Assembly (NCBI GenBank): GCA_943326015.2
Contig: CALPRQ020000015.1
Coordinates: 1-64,000 of the forward strand
Direction of reading: 5' to 3'
Source of the DNA: Chitinophaga pinensis
GTDB lineage: Bacteria > Pseudomonadota > Gammaproteobacteria > Burkholderiales > Burkholderiaceae_C
Length of the DNA stretch: 64,000 nt
Shown: piece after piece, positions 7,974-15,612 of the stretch
How positions within the stretch are numbered: the first letter of the stretch is position 1
Layout: each line of letters begins with the position of its first letter
Translations under genes and position numbers: made by a program
The notes under the pieces: model-generated
What the model saw: only the letters and a program-made list of their open reading frames with translations
What the model was told of the DNA's origin: nothing
The model's database searches: none

Positions 7974-9515
7974 TCAGAGCTGGGCCGCGACTCGCTCGAC
8001 CTTGCTGTGCAGCTTGTTGAGTGCGCTCAGGTAAGCCTTGGCCGATGCGACCACGATGTCCGGGTCGGCACCGACGCCGTTGACCACGCGACCGCTGTGC
8101 TGCAGGCGCACCGTGACCTCGCCCTGGCTCTCGGTCGAGCCGGTGGTGATCGCGTTGACCGAATACAGCAGCAGCTCGGCGCCGCTGTTGACATGCTGCT
8201 CGATGGCCTTGAGCGAGGCGTCGACCGGGCCGTTGCCGTCGGCCTCGCCCGTGAACTCCTTGCCGTCGACCGTGAACACGACCTTGGCGCGCGGACGCTC
8301 GCCGGTCTCGCTGTGCTGGGCCAGCGAAACGAGGCCATACTGCTCCTTGGCCGCGGTCACGCTCTCGTCACTGACCAGGGCCAGGATGTCCTCGTCGAAG
8401 ATCTCGCTCTTGCGGTCGGCCAGTTCCTTGAACTTGGCAAACGCCGTGTTGACCTCACCCTCGGATTCCATCTCGATGCCGAGCTCCTTCAGACGCTGCT
8501 TGAAGGCATTGCGGCCGCTGAGCTTGCCCAGCACGATCTTGTTGGCACTCCAGCCCACGTCCTCGGCGCGCATGATCTCGTAGGTGTCGCGCGCCTTCAG
8601 CACGCCGTCCTGGTGGATGCCCGAGGCATGGGCGAAGGCGTTGGCGCCCACCACGGCCTTGTTGGGCTGCACCACGAAGCCGGTGGTCTGGCTGACCATG
8701 CGGCTGGCCGGAACGATCTGGCTGGTGTCGATGTTGACATCGAGACCGAAATAGTCACGCCGGGTCTTGACCGCCATCACGACTTCCTCCAGCGAGCAGT
8801 TGCCGGCACGCTCGCCCAGGCCGTTGATGGTGCACTCGACCTGGCGCGCGCCGCCGATCTTGACGCCTGCGAGCGAGTTGGCCACTGCCATGCCGAGGTC
8901 GTTGTGGCAGTGCACCGACCAGATCGCCTGGTCCGAGTTGGGCACCATCTCGCGCAGGGTCTTGATGAAGTTGCCGTACAGCTCGGGGATGGCGTAGCCG
9001 ACCGTGTCGGGGATGTTGATCGTGGTGGCGCCTTCCTTGATCACGGCCTCGACCACGCGCGCCAGGAAGCCGAGCTCGGAGCGGTAGCCGTCCTCGGCGC
9101 TGAACTCGATGTCGCCGACCAGGTTGCGCGCGAAGCGCACCGAACGCTTGGCCTGCTCGAGCACCTGCTCGGGCGTCATGCCCAGCTTCTTCTCCATGTG
9201 CAGCGGCGAGGTGGCGATGAAGGTGTGGATGCGGGCGCGATTGGCCCCCTTGAGCGCCTCGGCCGAGCGCGCGATGTCGCGCTCGTTGGCGCGTGCGAGC
9301 GAACAGATGGTCGAGTCCTTGATGTGGTCGGCGATGGTCTTGACCGACTCGAAGTCACCGTTGGAGCTGGCGGCAAAGCCGGCCTCGATCACGTCGACCT
9401 TCAGGCGCTCAAGCTGACGCGCGATGCGCAGCTTCTCGTCGCGGGTCATGGAGGCGCCGGGAGATTGCTCGCCGTCACGCAAGGTGGTGTCGAAAATGAT
9501 CAGTTGCTCGCTCAT
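7974..9515 (-). CDS. leuA: 2-isopropylmalate synthase
   Basis: A 513-aa cytoplasmic enzyme that condenses 2-oxoisovalerate with acetyl-CoA, the first committed step to leucine. The TIM-barrel begins [17 protein letters not shown], and metal and active-site residues appear in [17 protein letters not shown]. The C-terminal third (from about residue 390) is the LeuA regulatory domain that binds leucine, so feedback inhibition is expected. The ATG at 9515 has a strong AGGAG 7 nt upstream. It follows pssA by 195 bp that contain a leader peptide and hairpin (separate entries), suggesting transcriptional attenuation in addition. Confidence 0.97.
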   Translation of the reverse strand: MSEQLIIFDTTLRDGEQSPGASMTRDEKLRIARQLERLKVDVIEAGFAASSNGDFESVKTIADHIKDSTICSLARANERDIARSAEALKGANRARIHTFIATSPLHMEKKLGMTPEQVLEQAKRSVRFARNLVGDIEFSAEDGYRSELGFLARVVEAVIKEGATTINIPDTVGYAIPELYGNFIKTLREMVPNSDQAIWSVHCHNDLGMAVANSLAGVKIGGARQVECTINGLGERAGNCSLEEVVMAVKTRRDYFGLDVNIDTSQIVPASRMVSQTTGFVVQPNKAVVGANAFAHASGIHQDGVLKARDTYEIMRAEDVGWSANKIVLGKLSGRNAFKQRLKELGIEMESEGEVNTAFAKFKELADRKSEIFDEDILALVSDESVTAAKEQYGLVSLAQHSETGERPRAKVVFTVDGKEFTGEADGNGPVDASLKAIEQHVNSGAELLLYSVNAITTGSTESQGEVTVRLQHSGRVVNGVGADPDIVVASAKAYLSALNKLHSKVERVAAQL

Positions 9516-9577
9516 TTGGTACTCCTTGAAGCCGGCTCGTGGCCGGCACAGACAAGACCCCCGCAGCATCCAAAACA

Positions 9578-9608
9578 AACGGCCCGCTGCGGGTGCATAC
9601 GGGCCGTT
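9578..9608 (-). terminator. Terminator hairpin of the putative leuA attenuator
   Basis: On the minus strand this reads AACGGCCCG, a 13-nt loop, CGGGCCGTT, then UGUUUUGG: a 9-bp GC-rich stem with a partial U-tract. It begins 19 nt after the stop of the Leu-rich leader ORF and lies 62 nt before the leuA start, the usual position of an attenuator terminator. It could alternatively be a simple pssA terminator, but pssA ends about 100 bp further up with the leader ORF in between. Confidence 0.65.
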
Positions 9609-9627
9609 GGTGTGGAAAACGCGCGCG

Positions 9628-9684
9628 CTATTCCGCCTGCCCTCTTGGCATCAGCGCTAGTAGCAGTTTGCGTGCGGATTTCAT
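9628..9684 (-). CDS. leuL: Candidate leucine leader peptide upstream of leuA
   Basis: An 18-codon ORF encoding [18 protein letters not shown], 27 bp after the pssA stop and upstream of the leuA terminator hairpin. Four of its 18 residues are Leu, three in a row, with codons CTG-CTA-CTA-GCG-CTG. CTA is a rare Leu codon in this GC-rich genome, and the E. coli leuL leader also uses consecutive rare CUA codons. Scarce charged Leu-tRNA would stall a ribosome here and favour read-through into leuA. The ribosome-binding site is weak (GGA close to the ATG). No alternative antiterminator pairing was established by eye. Confidence 0.65.
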   Translation of the reverse strand: MKSARKLLLALMPRGQAE

Positions 9685-9710
9685 GTCCAGCAATGTATCA
9701 CAAAGCCCGC

Positions 9711-10520
9711 TCAATCGTGCAGGCCGCGCTCATCCGGTTCATCGGTGGTGGTGCTGATCACGCTGGTCGGCTGGCCCTTGGCCTTGCGCACCGCGTAGAT
9801 CACATAGCCCGAGAGCGCATAGCAGACGAACAGGCCGAACAGCACGATCGGCGGATGGATGTTGATGACCGCGATCAGCAGCGCCACCAGCACGATGGTG
9901 GCGAACGGGACGCTGCGCTTCATCGACAGGTCCTTGAAGCTGTAGAACGGCGCGTTGGTCACCATGGTCAGGCCAGCGTAGAGCGTGATGGCGAACATCG
10001 GCCAGGCCAGCGACTCGCTCCTCAAGCCGGCCTCGGTCGCGAGCCAGATGAAACCGGCCACCAGCGCGGCAGCGGCTGGCGACGGCAGACCCTGGAAAAA
10101 GCGCTTGTCCACCACGCTGGTGTTGACGTTGAAGCGTGCCAGCCGCAAGGCGGCACAGGCGCAGTAGACGAAAGCCGCGATCCAGCCCCAGCGGCCCAGG
10201 TCGCGCAGGCCCCACTCGTAGGCAATCAGCGCCGGCGCGGCACCGAAGGACACCATGTCGGACAGCGAGTCCATCTGCTCGCCGAAGGCACTTTGGGTGT
10301 GCGTCAGGCGCGCGACCCGGCCGTCGAGGCTGTCGAGCACCATGGCGACGAAGATCGCGGCGGTCGCCAGGTCGTAACGGTCGTTCATCGACATCACGAT
10401 CGCGTAGAAGCCGCCGAACAGCGCGGCGAGCGTGATCATGTTGGGCAGCATGTAGATGCCCTTGTGGCGCCTGGGCTGGGCGATTTCGGGGGGATTGAGA
10501 GGATCGGCTCCGTCGTGCAT
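9711..10520 (-). CDS. pssA: CDP-diacylglycerol--serine O-phosphatidyltransferase
   Basis: A 269-aa polytopic inner-membrane enzyme that makes phosphatidylserine, the precursor of phosphatidylethanolamine. The CDP-alcohol phosphatidyltransferase signature D-G-x2-A-R-x8-G-x3-D-x3-D is complete (LDGRVARLTHTQSAFGEQMD, then SLSD). About eight hydrophobic segments are visible; the N-terminus begins HKGIYMLPNMITLAALFGGFYAI. The ATG at 10520 has GAGG 6 nt upstream; an in-frame TTG at 10532 is less likely. It lies between ilvC and leuA, a common betaproteobacterial arrangement, but the strong terminator after ilvC implies its own promoter (TACACT hexamer upstream). Confidence 0.94.
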   Translation of the reverse strand: MHDGADPLNPPEIAQPRRHKGIYMLPNMITLAALFGGFYAIVMSMNDRYDLATAAIFVAMVLDSLDGRVARLTHTQSAFGEQMDSLSDMVSFGAAPALIAYEWGLRDLGRWGWIAAFVYCACAALRLARFNVNTSVVDKRFFQGLPSPAAAALVAGFIWLATEAGLRSESLAWPMFAITLYAGLTMVTNAPFYSFKDLSMKRSVPFATIVLVALLIAVINIHPPIVLFGLFVCYALSGYVIYAVRKAKGQPTSVISTTTDEPDERGLHD

Positions 10521-10603
10521 GGCTGGCCTCAAGCTTCAATATGACTGATATTCATGGGGGTCGAGTGTAAGCCAGCCGCCGCAGCGCGGGCAGCGGGCGA
10601 AAA

Positions 10604-10636
10604 AAAACCGCCTGCCGGCGCACCGGGGGCGGTTTT
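10604..10636 (-). terminator. Intrinsic terminator of the ilvBHC operon
   Basis: On the minus strand: AAAACCGCC, a 15-nt loop, GGCGGTTTT, followed by further T residues giving eight in a row. This is a textbook Rho-independent terminator 36 bp past the ilvC stop. A second small GC hairpin (CCGGCC/GGCCGG) lies between it and the stop. It separates ilvBHC from pssA. Confidence 0.85.
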
Positions 10637-10671
10637 CTGGATTCCGGCCGGCCCGCAGGCCGGCAGCGGGA

Positions 10672-11688
10672 TCAGTTGCGGGTCTGGTCGACCAGCTTGT
10701 TCTTGGCGATCCAAGGCATCATGCCGCGCAGCTTCTCGCCGACGATCTCGATCGAGTGCTCGGCGTTCAGGCGACGGCGGGCGGTCATCGACGGGTAGTT
10801 GGTCTTGCCTTCCAGGATGAACATCTTGGCGTATTCGCCGGTCTGGATGCGCTTGAGCGCGTTGCGCATGGCGGCGCGCGACTGCTCGTTGATGACTTCG
10901 GTGCCGGTCACGTACTCGCCATACTCCGCGTTGTTGGAGATGGAGTAGTTCATGTTGGCGATGCCGCCTTCATACATCAGGTCGACGATCAGCTTGAGCT
11001 CGTGCAGGCACTCGAAGTAGGCCATTTCCGGAGCGTAGCCCGCTTCGGTCAGGGTCTCGAAGCCCATCTTGACCAGCTCGACGGCGCCGCCGCACAGCAC
11101 GGCCTGCTCGCCGAACAGGTCGGTCTCGGTTTCTTCGCGGAAGTTGGTCTCGATGATGCCACCCTTGCCGCCGCCGTTGGCCATGGCGTAGGACAGGGCC
11201 AGGTCACGGGCCTTGCCGGACTTGTCCTGGTAGACCGCGATCAGCGACGGCACGCCGCCACCCTTGAGGTACTCGGAGCGCACGGTGTGGCCCGGGCCCT
11301 TGGGAGCGACCATGATCACGTCCAGGTCGGCGCGCGGCACGACCTGGTTGTAATGCACGTTGAAGCCGTGGGCGAAGGCCAGGGTGGCGCCCTGCTTCAT
11401 GTTCGGGGCGACGTTGTTGTTGTACACCTCGGGGATGTTCTCGTCGGGCAGCAGGATCATGACCAGGTCAGCGGCCTTGACGGCGTCGTTGACTTCCATC
11501 ACGGTCAGGCCGGCCTTGGCGACCTTGTCCCAGGACGCGCCGCCCTTGCGCAGACCGACGACGACCTTAACGCCGCTCTCGTTCAGGTTCTGGGCGTGGG
11601 CATGGCCTTGCGAGCCGTAGCCGATGATGGCCACGGTCTTGCCCTTGATCAGGGACAGGTCACAGTCTTTATCGTAGAAAACGTTCAT
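10672..11688 (-). CDS. ilvC: Ketol-acid reductoisomerase (NADP+), class I
   Basis: A 338-aa enzyme converting acetolactate or acetohydroxybutyrate to the dihydroxy acids of valine and isoleucine synthesis. The Rossmann motif is [13 protein letters not shown], with the NADPH-selecting loop GLRKGGASW, and the metal-binding C-terminal knotted domain carries [12 protein letters not shown] and [22 protein letters not shown]. The length identifies the short class I form. The ATG at 11688 has GGAG 6 nt upstream. It ends the ilvB-ilvH-ilvC operon, 43 bp after ilvH. Confidence 0.98.
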   Translation of the reverse strand: MNVFYDKDCDLSLIKGKTVAIIGYGSQGHAHAQNLNESGVKVVVGLRKGGASWDKVAKAGLTVMEVNDAVKAADLVMILLPDENIPEVYNNNVAPNMKQGATLAFAHGFNVHYNQVVPRADLDVIMVAPKGPGHTVRSEYLKGGGVPSLIAVYQDKSGKARDLALSYAMANGGGKGGIIETNFREETETDLFGEQAVLCGGAVELVKMGFETLTEAGYAPEMAYFECLHELKLIVDLMYEGGIANMNYSISNNAEYGEYVTGTEVINEQSRAAMRNALKRIQTGEYAKMFILEGKTNYPSMTARRRLNAEHSIEIVGEKLRGMMPWIAKNKLVDQTRN

Positions 11689-11731
11689 GGTTGCTCCGTA
11701 AAAAATGGGGTAGTTTAAACGCGGGGCGCGC

Positions 11732-12223
11732 TCAGACGCGCAGGATGCGCTCGCCGCGGCCGATTCCGCTCGGGCCGGTGCGCACGGTTTCGAGGATGGC
11801 GCTGCGGTCGATCGCCTGCAGGAAGGCATCGTTCTTGGCCTGGTCGCCGGTCAGCTCGATGGTGTAGCTCTTCTCGGTCACATCGATGATGCGACCGCGG
11901 AAGATGTCGGCCATGCGCTTCATTTCCTCGCGCTCCTTGCCAACCGCGCGCACCTTGACCAGCATCAGCTCGCGCTCGGTGTAGCCGCCTTCGGTCAGGT
12001 CGACCACCTTGACCACCTCGATCAGGCGGTTCAGATGCTTGGTGATCTGCTCGATCACCTCGGGCGAGCCGGTGGTCTGGATCGTCATGCGCGACAGCGA
12101 GGGGTCCTCGGTCGGCGCCACGGTCAGCGACTCGATGTTGTAGGCGCGGGCGGAGAACAGACCGACCACGCGCGACAGCGCGCCGGCCTCGTTCTCGATC
12201 AAAACGGCAATGATGTGTTTCAT
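11732..12223 (-). CDS. ilvH: Acetolactate synthase small (regulatory) subunit
   Basis: A 163-aa regulatory subunit that activates the large subunit and confers valine feedback inhibition. The N-terminal ACT domain reads [26 protein letters not shown], and the C-terminal domain carries [21 protein letters not shown]. The start at 12223 has AGAGGAA about 8 nt upstream. It lies 96 bp below ilvB; that gap is unusually structured (separate entry). Confidence 0.97.
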   Translation of the reverse strand: MKHIIAVLIENEAGALSRVVGLFSARAYNIESLTVAPTEDPSLSRMTIQTTGSPEVIEQITKHLNRLIEVVKVVDLTEGGYTERELMLVKVRAVGKEREEMKRMADIFRGRIIDVTEKSYTIELTGDQAKNDAFLQAIDRSAILETVRTGPSGIGRGERILRV

Positions 12224-12319
12224 TTCAGCAATTCCTCTTCTTGCCGCCCTCCCCCGACGCCGGTAAGCGGCGGGCTCGGCGGGCAATAGATTCTTCTGGA
12301 GGCTAGGGGTTGATGAGGC
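12224..12319 (-). promoter_or_regulatory. Structured ilvB-ilvH intergenic leader
   Basis: This 96-bp gap within an otherwise tight operon contains a perfect CGCCG-GTAAG-CGGCG hairpin (12258-12272) flanked by partly complementary GCCGCCC and GGCGGGC blocks (12243-12249, 12278-12284). An RNA motif upstream of ilvH in betaproteobacteria has been reported by comparative genomics (the ilvH motif); whether this is that motif cannot be decided by eye. There is no U-run, so it is not a simple terminator. Confidence 0.35.
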
Positions 12320-14095
12320 TTACAGGTCTTCCGAACCCAGCAGCATCTCGGTGATGCCCTTGCCGGCTTCGACCATCGGCCAGACGTTTTCGGTCGGGTC
12401 GGTGCGGAAGTCCAGGAAGACGGTGCGGTCCTTGATGGCTCGGGCCTCGCGCAGCGCGGGCTCGACATCCTCGGGGCGCTCGATCAGCATGCCGACATGG
12501 CCATAGGCCTCGGCGATCTTGACGAAGTTGGGCAGCGCGTCCATGTAGCTGTGGCTGTAGCGGCCCTGGTAGACCAGTTCCTGCCACTGCCGCACCATGC
12601 CGAGGTAGCGGTTGTTGAGCGAGACGATCTTGACCGCAGTGCCGTACTGTTGACAGGTCGACAGCTCCTGGATGTTCATCTGGATCGAGCCTTCGCCGGT
12701 GACGCACCAGCTGTCGGCTTCGGGCAGCGCGAGCTTGATGCCCATCGCGTAGGGCAGGCCCACGCCCATGGTGCCCAGGCCGCCCGAGTTGATCCAGCGG
12801 CGCGGCCGGTCGAACTTGTAGAACTGGGCCGCGAACATCTGGTGCTGACCGACGTCGGAGCTGATGTAGCAGTCGTCGTCCTTGGTCAGGTTCCAGAGTG
12901 CCTCGACCACGGCCTGCGGCTTGATGACCTCGGTGTTGCCGCGGTCATAGGCCAGGCAGTCCTTCGAACGCCAGCCATCGATGGTATTCCACCAGGCCGA
13001 CAGGGCCTGCGCATCGGGCTGGGTCTGCGACTCCTTGATCATGTGGATCAGCTCGGTCAGCACATCCTTGACATCGCCCACGATCGGCACGTCGACCTTG
13101 ACGCGCTTGGCGATGCTCGACGGATCGATGTCGATGTGGATGATCTTGCGCTCGACCGAGGCGAAATGCTTTGGGTTGCCGATCACGCGGTCGTCGAAGC
13201 GCGCGCCCACGGCCAGCAGCACGTCGCAGTTCTGCATCGCGTAGTTGGCCTCGACCGTGCCGTGCATGCCCAGCATGCCGAGGAACTTGCGGTCGGTCGC
13301 GGGATACGCGCCCAGGCCCATCAGCGTGTGCGTGACCGGGAAGCCGGTCAGGTCGACCAACTGGCGCAACTCCTGCACCGCTTCACCCAAGAGCACGCCG
13401 CCGCCGGTATAGATGTAGGGGCGCTTGGCCGTCATCAGCAGTTGCAGCGCCTTGCGAATCTGGCCGCCATGGCCCTTGCGCACCGGGTTGTAGCTGCGCA
13501 TCACCACCGTCTCGGGGTAGCCGTGGTAAGGCGCCTTGATGAAGGAGACATCCTTCGGGATATCGACCACCACCGGACCGGGGCGACCGGTACGGGCGAT
13601 GTGGAAGGCCTTCTTCATCGTCTCGGCCATGTCGCGCGCATCCTTGACCAGGAAGTTGTGCTTGACGATGGGGCGCGTGATGCCGACGGTGTCGCATTCC
13701 TGGAAAGCGTCGGAGCCGATCGCCGCCGTGCCGACCTGGCCCGAGATGATGACCATCGGGATGCTGTCGCAGTAGGCGGTGGCGATGCCGGTCACGGCAT
13801 TGGTCAGGCCCGGGCCCGAGGTCACGAGCGCGACACCGACCTCGCCCGTGGCGCGGGCAAAGCCGTCGGCCGCGTGCACGGCTGCCTGCTCGTGGCGCAC
13901 CAGCACGTGCTGGATGCTGTCTTGCTTGTAGATCGCGTCGTAGATGTAGAGCACGGCGCCGCCGGGATAGCCCCAGATCTGCTTGACGCCTTCGGCCTGC
14001 AGGGCGCGCACGAGGATCTCGGCGCCCATCAATTCTTCGGGGTGTTGGCCGGATGCGGCCGCTGCGGAGGCGAGTTCTGCCTTGTTGATTTCCAT
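12320..14095 (-). CDS. ilvB: Acetolactate synthase large (catalytic) subunit
   Basis: A 591-aa ThDP- and FAD-dependent enzyme making acetolactate and acetohydroxybutyrate. The N-terminal Pyr domain has catalytic Glu in LVRHEQAAVHAADG and GYPGGAVLYIYD; the middle domain is FAD-type; the C-terminal PP domain has the ThDP/Mg motif VTGEGSIQMNIQELSTC followed by NNRYLGMVRQWQ. The start at 14095 gives a slightly extended Ala-rich N-terminus and has GAAAGG about 6 nt upstream. It is the first gene of ilvBHC; the upstream 158 bp hold a -10-like GATAAT and an open 42-codon frame ending 27 nt before the ATG. Confidence 0.97.
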   Translation of the reverse strand: MEINKAELASAAAASGQHPEELMGAEILVRALQAEGVKQIWGYPGGAVLYIYDAIYKQDSIQHVLVRHEQAAVHAADGFARATGEVGVALVTSGPGLTNAVTGIATAYCDSIPMVIISGQVGTAAIGSDAFQECDTVGITRPIVKHNFLVKDARDMAETMKKAFHIARTGRPGPVVVDIPKDVSFIKAPYHGYPETVVMRSYNPVRKGHGGQIRKALQLLMTAKRPYIYTGGGVLLGEAVQELRQLVDLTGFPVTHTLMGLGAYPATDRKFLGMLGMHGTVEANYAMQNCDVLLAVGARFDDRVIGNPKHFASVERKIIHIDIDPSSIAKRVKVDVPIVGDVKDVLTELIHMIKESQTQPDAQALSAWWNTIDGWRSKDCLAYDRGNTEVIKPQAVVEALWNLTKDDDCYISSDVGQHQMFAAQFYKFDRPRRWINSGGLGTMGVGLPYAMGIKLALPEADSWCVTGEGSIQMNIQELSTCQQYGTAVKIVSLNNRYLGMVRQWQELVYQGRYSHSYMDALPNFVKIAEAYGHVGMLIERPEDVEPALREARAIKDRTVFLDFRTDPTENVWPMVEAGKGITEMLLGSEDL

Positions 14096-14253
14096 GATGA
14101 ACCTTTCGGGTATTTCTCTAACGAAAAACCTGGGGTGCCCCTCGGACCTGCCCTCGTGAGGCGTCGTTGGGACTTGAGGCCAAGGACATGGCGTCGATCC
14201 GACGCGCGACCTTGACCCGTTTCCTGGGTGTAATTGAATCTACCATTATCGCA

Positions 14254-14379
14254 TCACCGGCCAAACTCGGATTTTGATTTGACGTAAGAGATACGACCCT
14301 GGAGGTCAGAAATCGACATGAGTGTCACGCCATCGGGCAGTGTCAGCTCCCTCGGCGTCACCGACTGCGAATGCTTCAT
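14254..14379 (-). pseudogene. Remnant of an Aer-type PAS chemoreceptor (N-terminus only)
   Basis: A 41-codon frame with GGAG 8 nt before its ATG. It reads MKHSQSVTPRELTLPDGV, then TLMSISDLQGRISYV, and ends at TGA soon after. The intact Aer-like receptor at 26136-27710 begins [14 protein letters not shown] and continues [18 protein letters not shown], so residues 1-34 align with the start of the PAS domain, after which similarity stops. It is therefore read as the 5' stub of a deleted receptor gene, with its ribosome-binding site preserved. The alternative is a short peptide made in its own right. It lies upstream of ilvB on the same strand. Confidence 0.6.
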
Positions 14380-14736
14380 CTGTTGTGCTCCAATATTTTT
14401 TATTCTGACGATGCGGGTTGCGTCCGCGTCAAAGTCGGCAAACCAGAGAGATCCTATCCATCATGACGTCGAGCCATGCCGAAAAGAGGATTTCAGACTG
14501 CCAAAAACCGCCATCGGACGCCGAAATTCCGGCCATGATCAGCAAACAATGTATCATCGTCGTCATGCTTATCATGTGTGAGCTTGCAGGCCTTTTGCTT
14601 CAAACTACAACCCCTACTGCATCATCCTGACTTCAGCCTTACCATCAGGACTGAGCCCAGACTGGTTTGCACCGACTCGGCAGCGCCCACATCGAATCCA
14701 GATTTCCAGGTAAGTCTTCGCGCCAGAAACCGCTTC
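14380..14736. other. Intergenic region without a recognisable gene
   Basis: These 357 bp between the receptor remnant and the CheZ-like gene are richer in A/T than their surroundings. Small open frames on both strands (for example from 14464, ending in a hydrophobic stretch) have no recognisable product and no ribosome-binding site. The promoter of the cheZ-cheY-cheA operon should lie here, but no convincing sigma-28 site was found; the best candidate, TCAAACTA-N11-GCATCATC near 14599, matches poorly. The region may be deletion scar from the lost receptor. Confidence 0.4.
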
Positions 14737-15207
14737 ATGAACAGTTCCCATTCCATGCAAAGCCCATCAGACCAGTTCTTGCAGGGTTTCTGCGAGCTCG
14801 TCCAGGGTCAGCTGGAGGCCGCTTGCGCGGACCTGACACAAACCGACAACTTGCTCGACGAGGCGATCGAACAGCTCAACACCTGCTTCAACGCCCTGGG
14901 TGAAGGCTTGCAGCAGCGTGAGGACGCTAGAATCCTCGCCGATACGACCTCGCTGAGGCCGCATGTCCACCTGGCCATCACCAACCTTCAATTCCATGAT
15001 CTGACCCGTCAGTTGCTGCAGCGCGTCAGGCTGCGCCTGCAAGGCCTGCAGGCAGCCGCAGCGGCTGGACTGCCGACTGATGCCGAGCGGCCAGACTGGC
15101 CACAGGCCCTCCAGGTGCTCAAGGCACAGCAGTCACAACTCGGACAGAGCTTGCAGGGAGAACTGCACCAGCAGGACCTCTCTTGCGGCGAGATCGAACT
15201 CTTTTAA
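14737..15207 (+). CDS. Second CheZ-type chemotaxis phosphatase (CheZ-like)
   Basis: A 156-aa soluble, predicted all-helical protein. Residues 85-95 read LQFHDLTRQLL; CheZ of E. coli has FQDLTGQ at its active site, where the D of DLTxQ and the Q five positions on (D143 and Q147) dephosphorylate CheY-P. Here they correspond to Asp88 and Gln92. The protein is shorter than CheZ (about 210 aa or more) and lacks its C-terminal CheY-binding helix, ending instead CGEIELF. It is the first gene of a plus-strand operon with a CheY and a CheA, 20 bp before the CheY start. The start at 14737 (MNSSHSMQ) is likely; an in-frame ATG at 14578 would add a non-conserved stretch. Confidence 0.65.
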   Translation: MNSSHSMQSPSDQFLQGFCELVQGQLEAACADLTQTDNLLDEAIEQLNTCFNALGEGLQQREDARILADTTSLRPHVHLAITNLQFHDLTRQLLQRVRLRLQGLQAAAAAGLPTDAERPDWPQALQVLKAQQSQLGQSLQGELHQQDLSCGEIELF

Positions 15208-15227
15208 CCCGCCAAACCATCCCCGCA

Positions 15228-15590
15228 ATGAAATCCATACTCGCTGTCGATGATTCGCGCTCGCTGAGACAGATGGTCAACTTCAGCCTCAAATCCGCAG
15301 GCTACGGTGTGACCGAGGCCGCCGACGGTGTGGAAGCCCTCGCGCTCGCGCGGCAGCAGCAGTTCGACCTGGTGCTGACCGACCAGAACATGCCGAACAT
15401 GGACGGCCTGACGCTGATTCAGCAGCTGCGCCAGTTGCCAAGCTTCAAGCGCACACCGATCCTGATGTTGACCACCGAATCCAGCGACGAGATGAAAGCC
15501 AAGGGGCGTTCCGCCGGCGCCACTGGCTGGATCGTCAAGCCCTTCGACCCCGAGCGCTTGATCGCCGTGGTGAAGAAAGTGATCGGCTGA
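15228..15590 (+). CDS. CheY-like single-domain response regulator (first copy)
   Basis: A 120-aa receiver domain. Acidic pocket Asp8-Asp9, phospho-acceptor Asp52 (VLTDQNMPNMDG), Thr in LMLTTES and Lys in GWIVKPFDPERL are all present. There is no output domain. It lies between the CheZ-like gene and cheA, so it is the natural partner of that kinase. It differs clearly from the CheY at 17459 (which has [10 protein letters not shown]), so the two may bind different targets; Asn-Met-Pro-Asn-Met in both suggests flagellar-type CheY proteins. Confidence 0.9.
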   Translation: MKSILAVDDSRSLRQMVNFSLKSAGYGVTEAADGVEALALARQQQFDLVLTDQNMPNMDGLTLIQQLRQLPSFKRTPILMLTTESSDEMKAKGRSAGATGWIVKPFDPERLIAVVKKVIG

Positions 15591-15612
15591 GACCGCAAGG
15601 CAGGCGGGCACG

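Noticed and set aside
8007-10544. Open frame of 845 codons on the plus strand, antisense to leuA and pssA
   Set aside because: Typical GC-rich shadow frame: no domain motifs, composition of a reversed third-position pattern, and both genes on the other strand are unambiguous.
14118-14140. GGGGCACCCC followed by AGGTTTTT upstream of ilvB as a possible attenuator terminator
   Set aside because: The two-base loop is too tight and the flanks do not pair, so no stable stem forms; no leader with a regulatory codon run precedes it.
14318-14630. Two small plus-strand frames (87 and 70 codons) between ilvB and the CheZ-like gene
   Set aside because: No ribosome-binding site, no recognisable product, and one is antisense to the receptor remnant.
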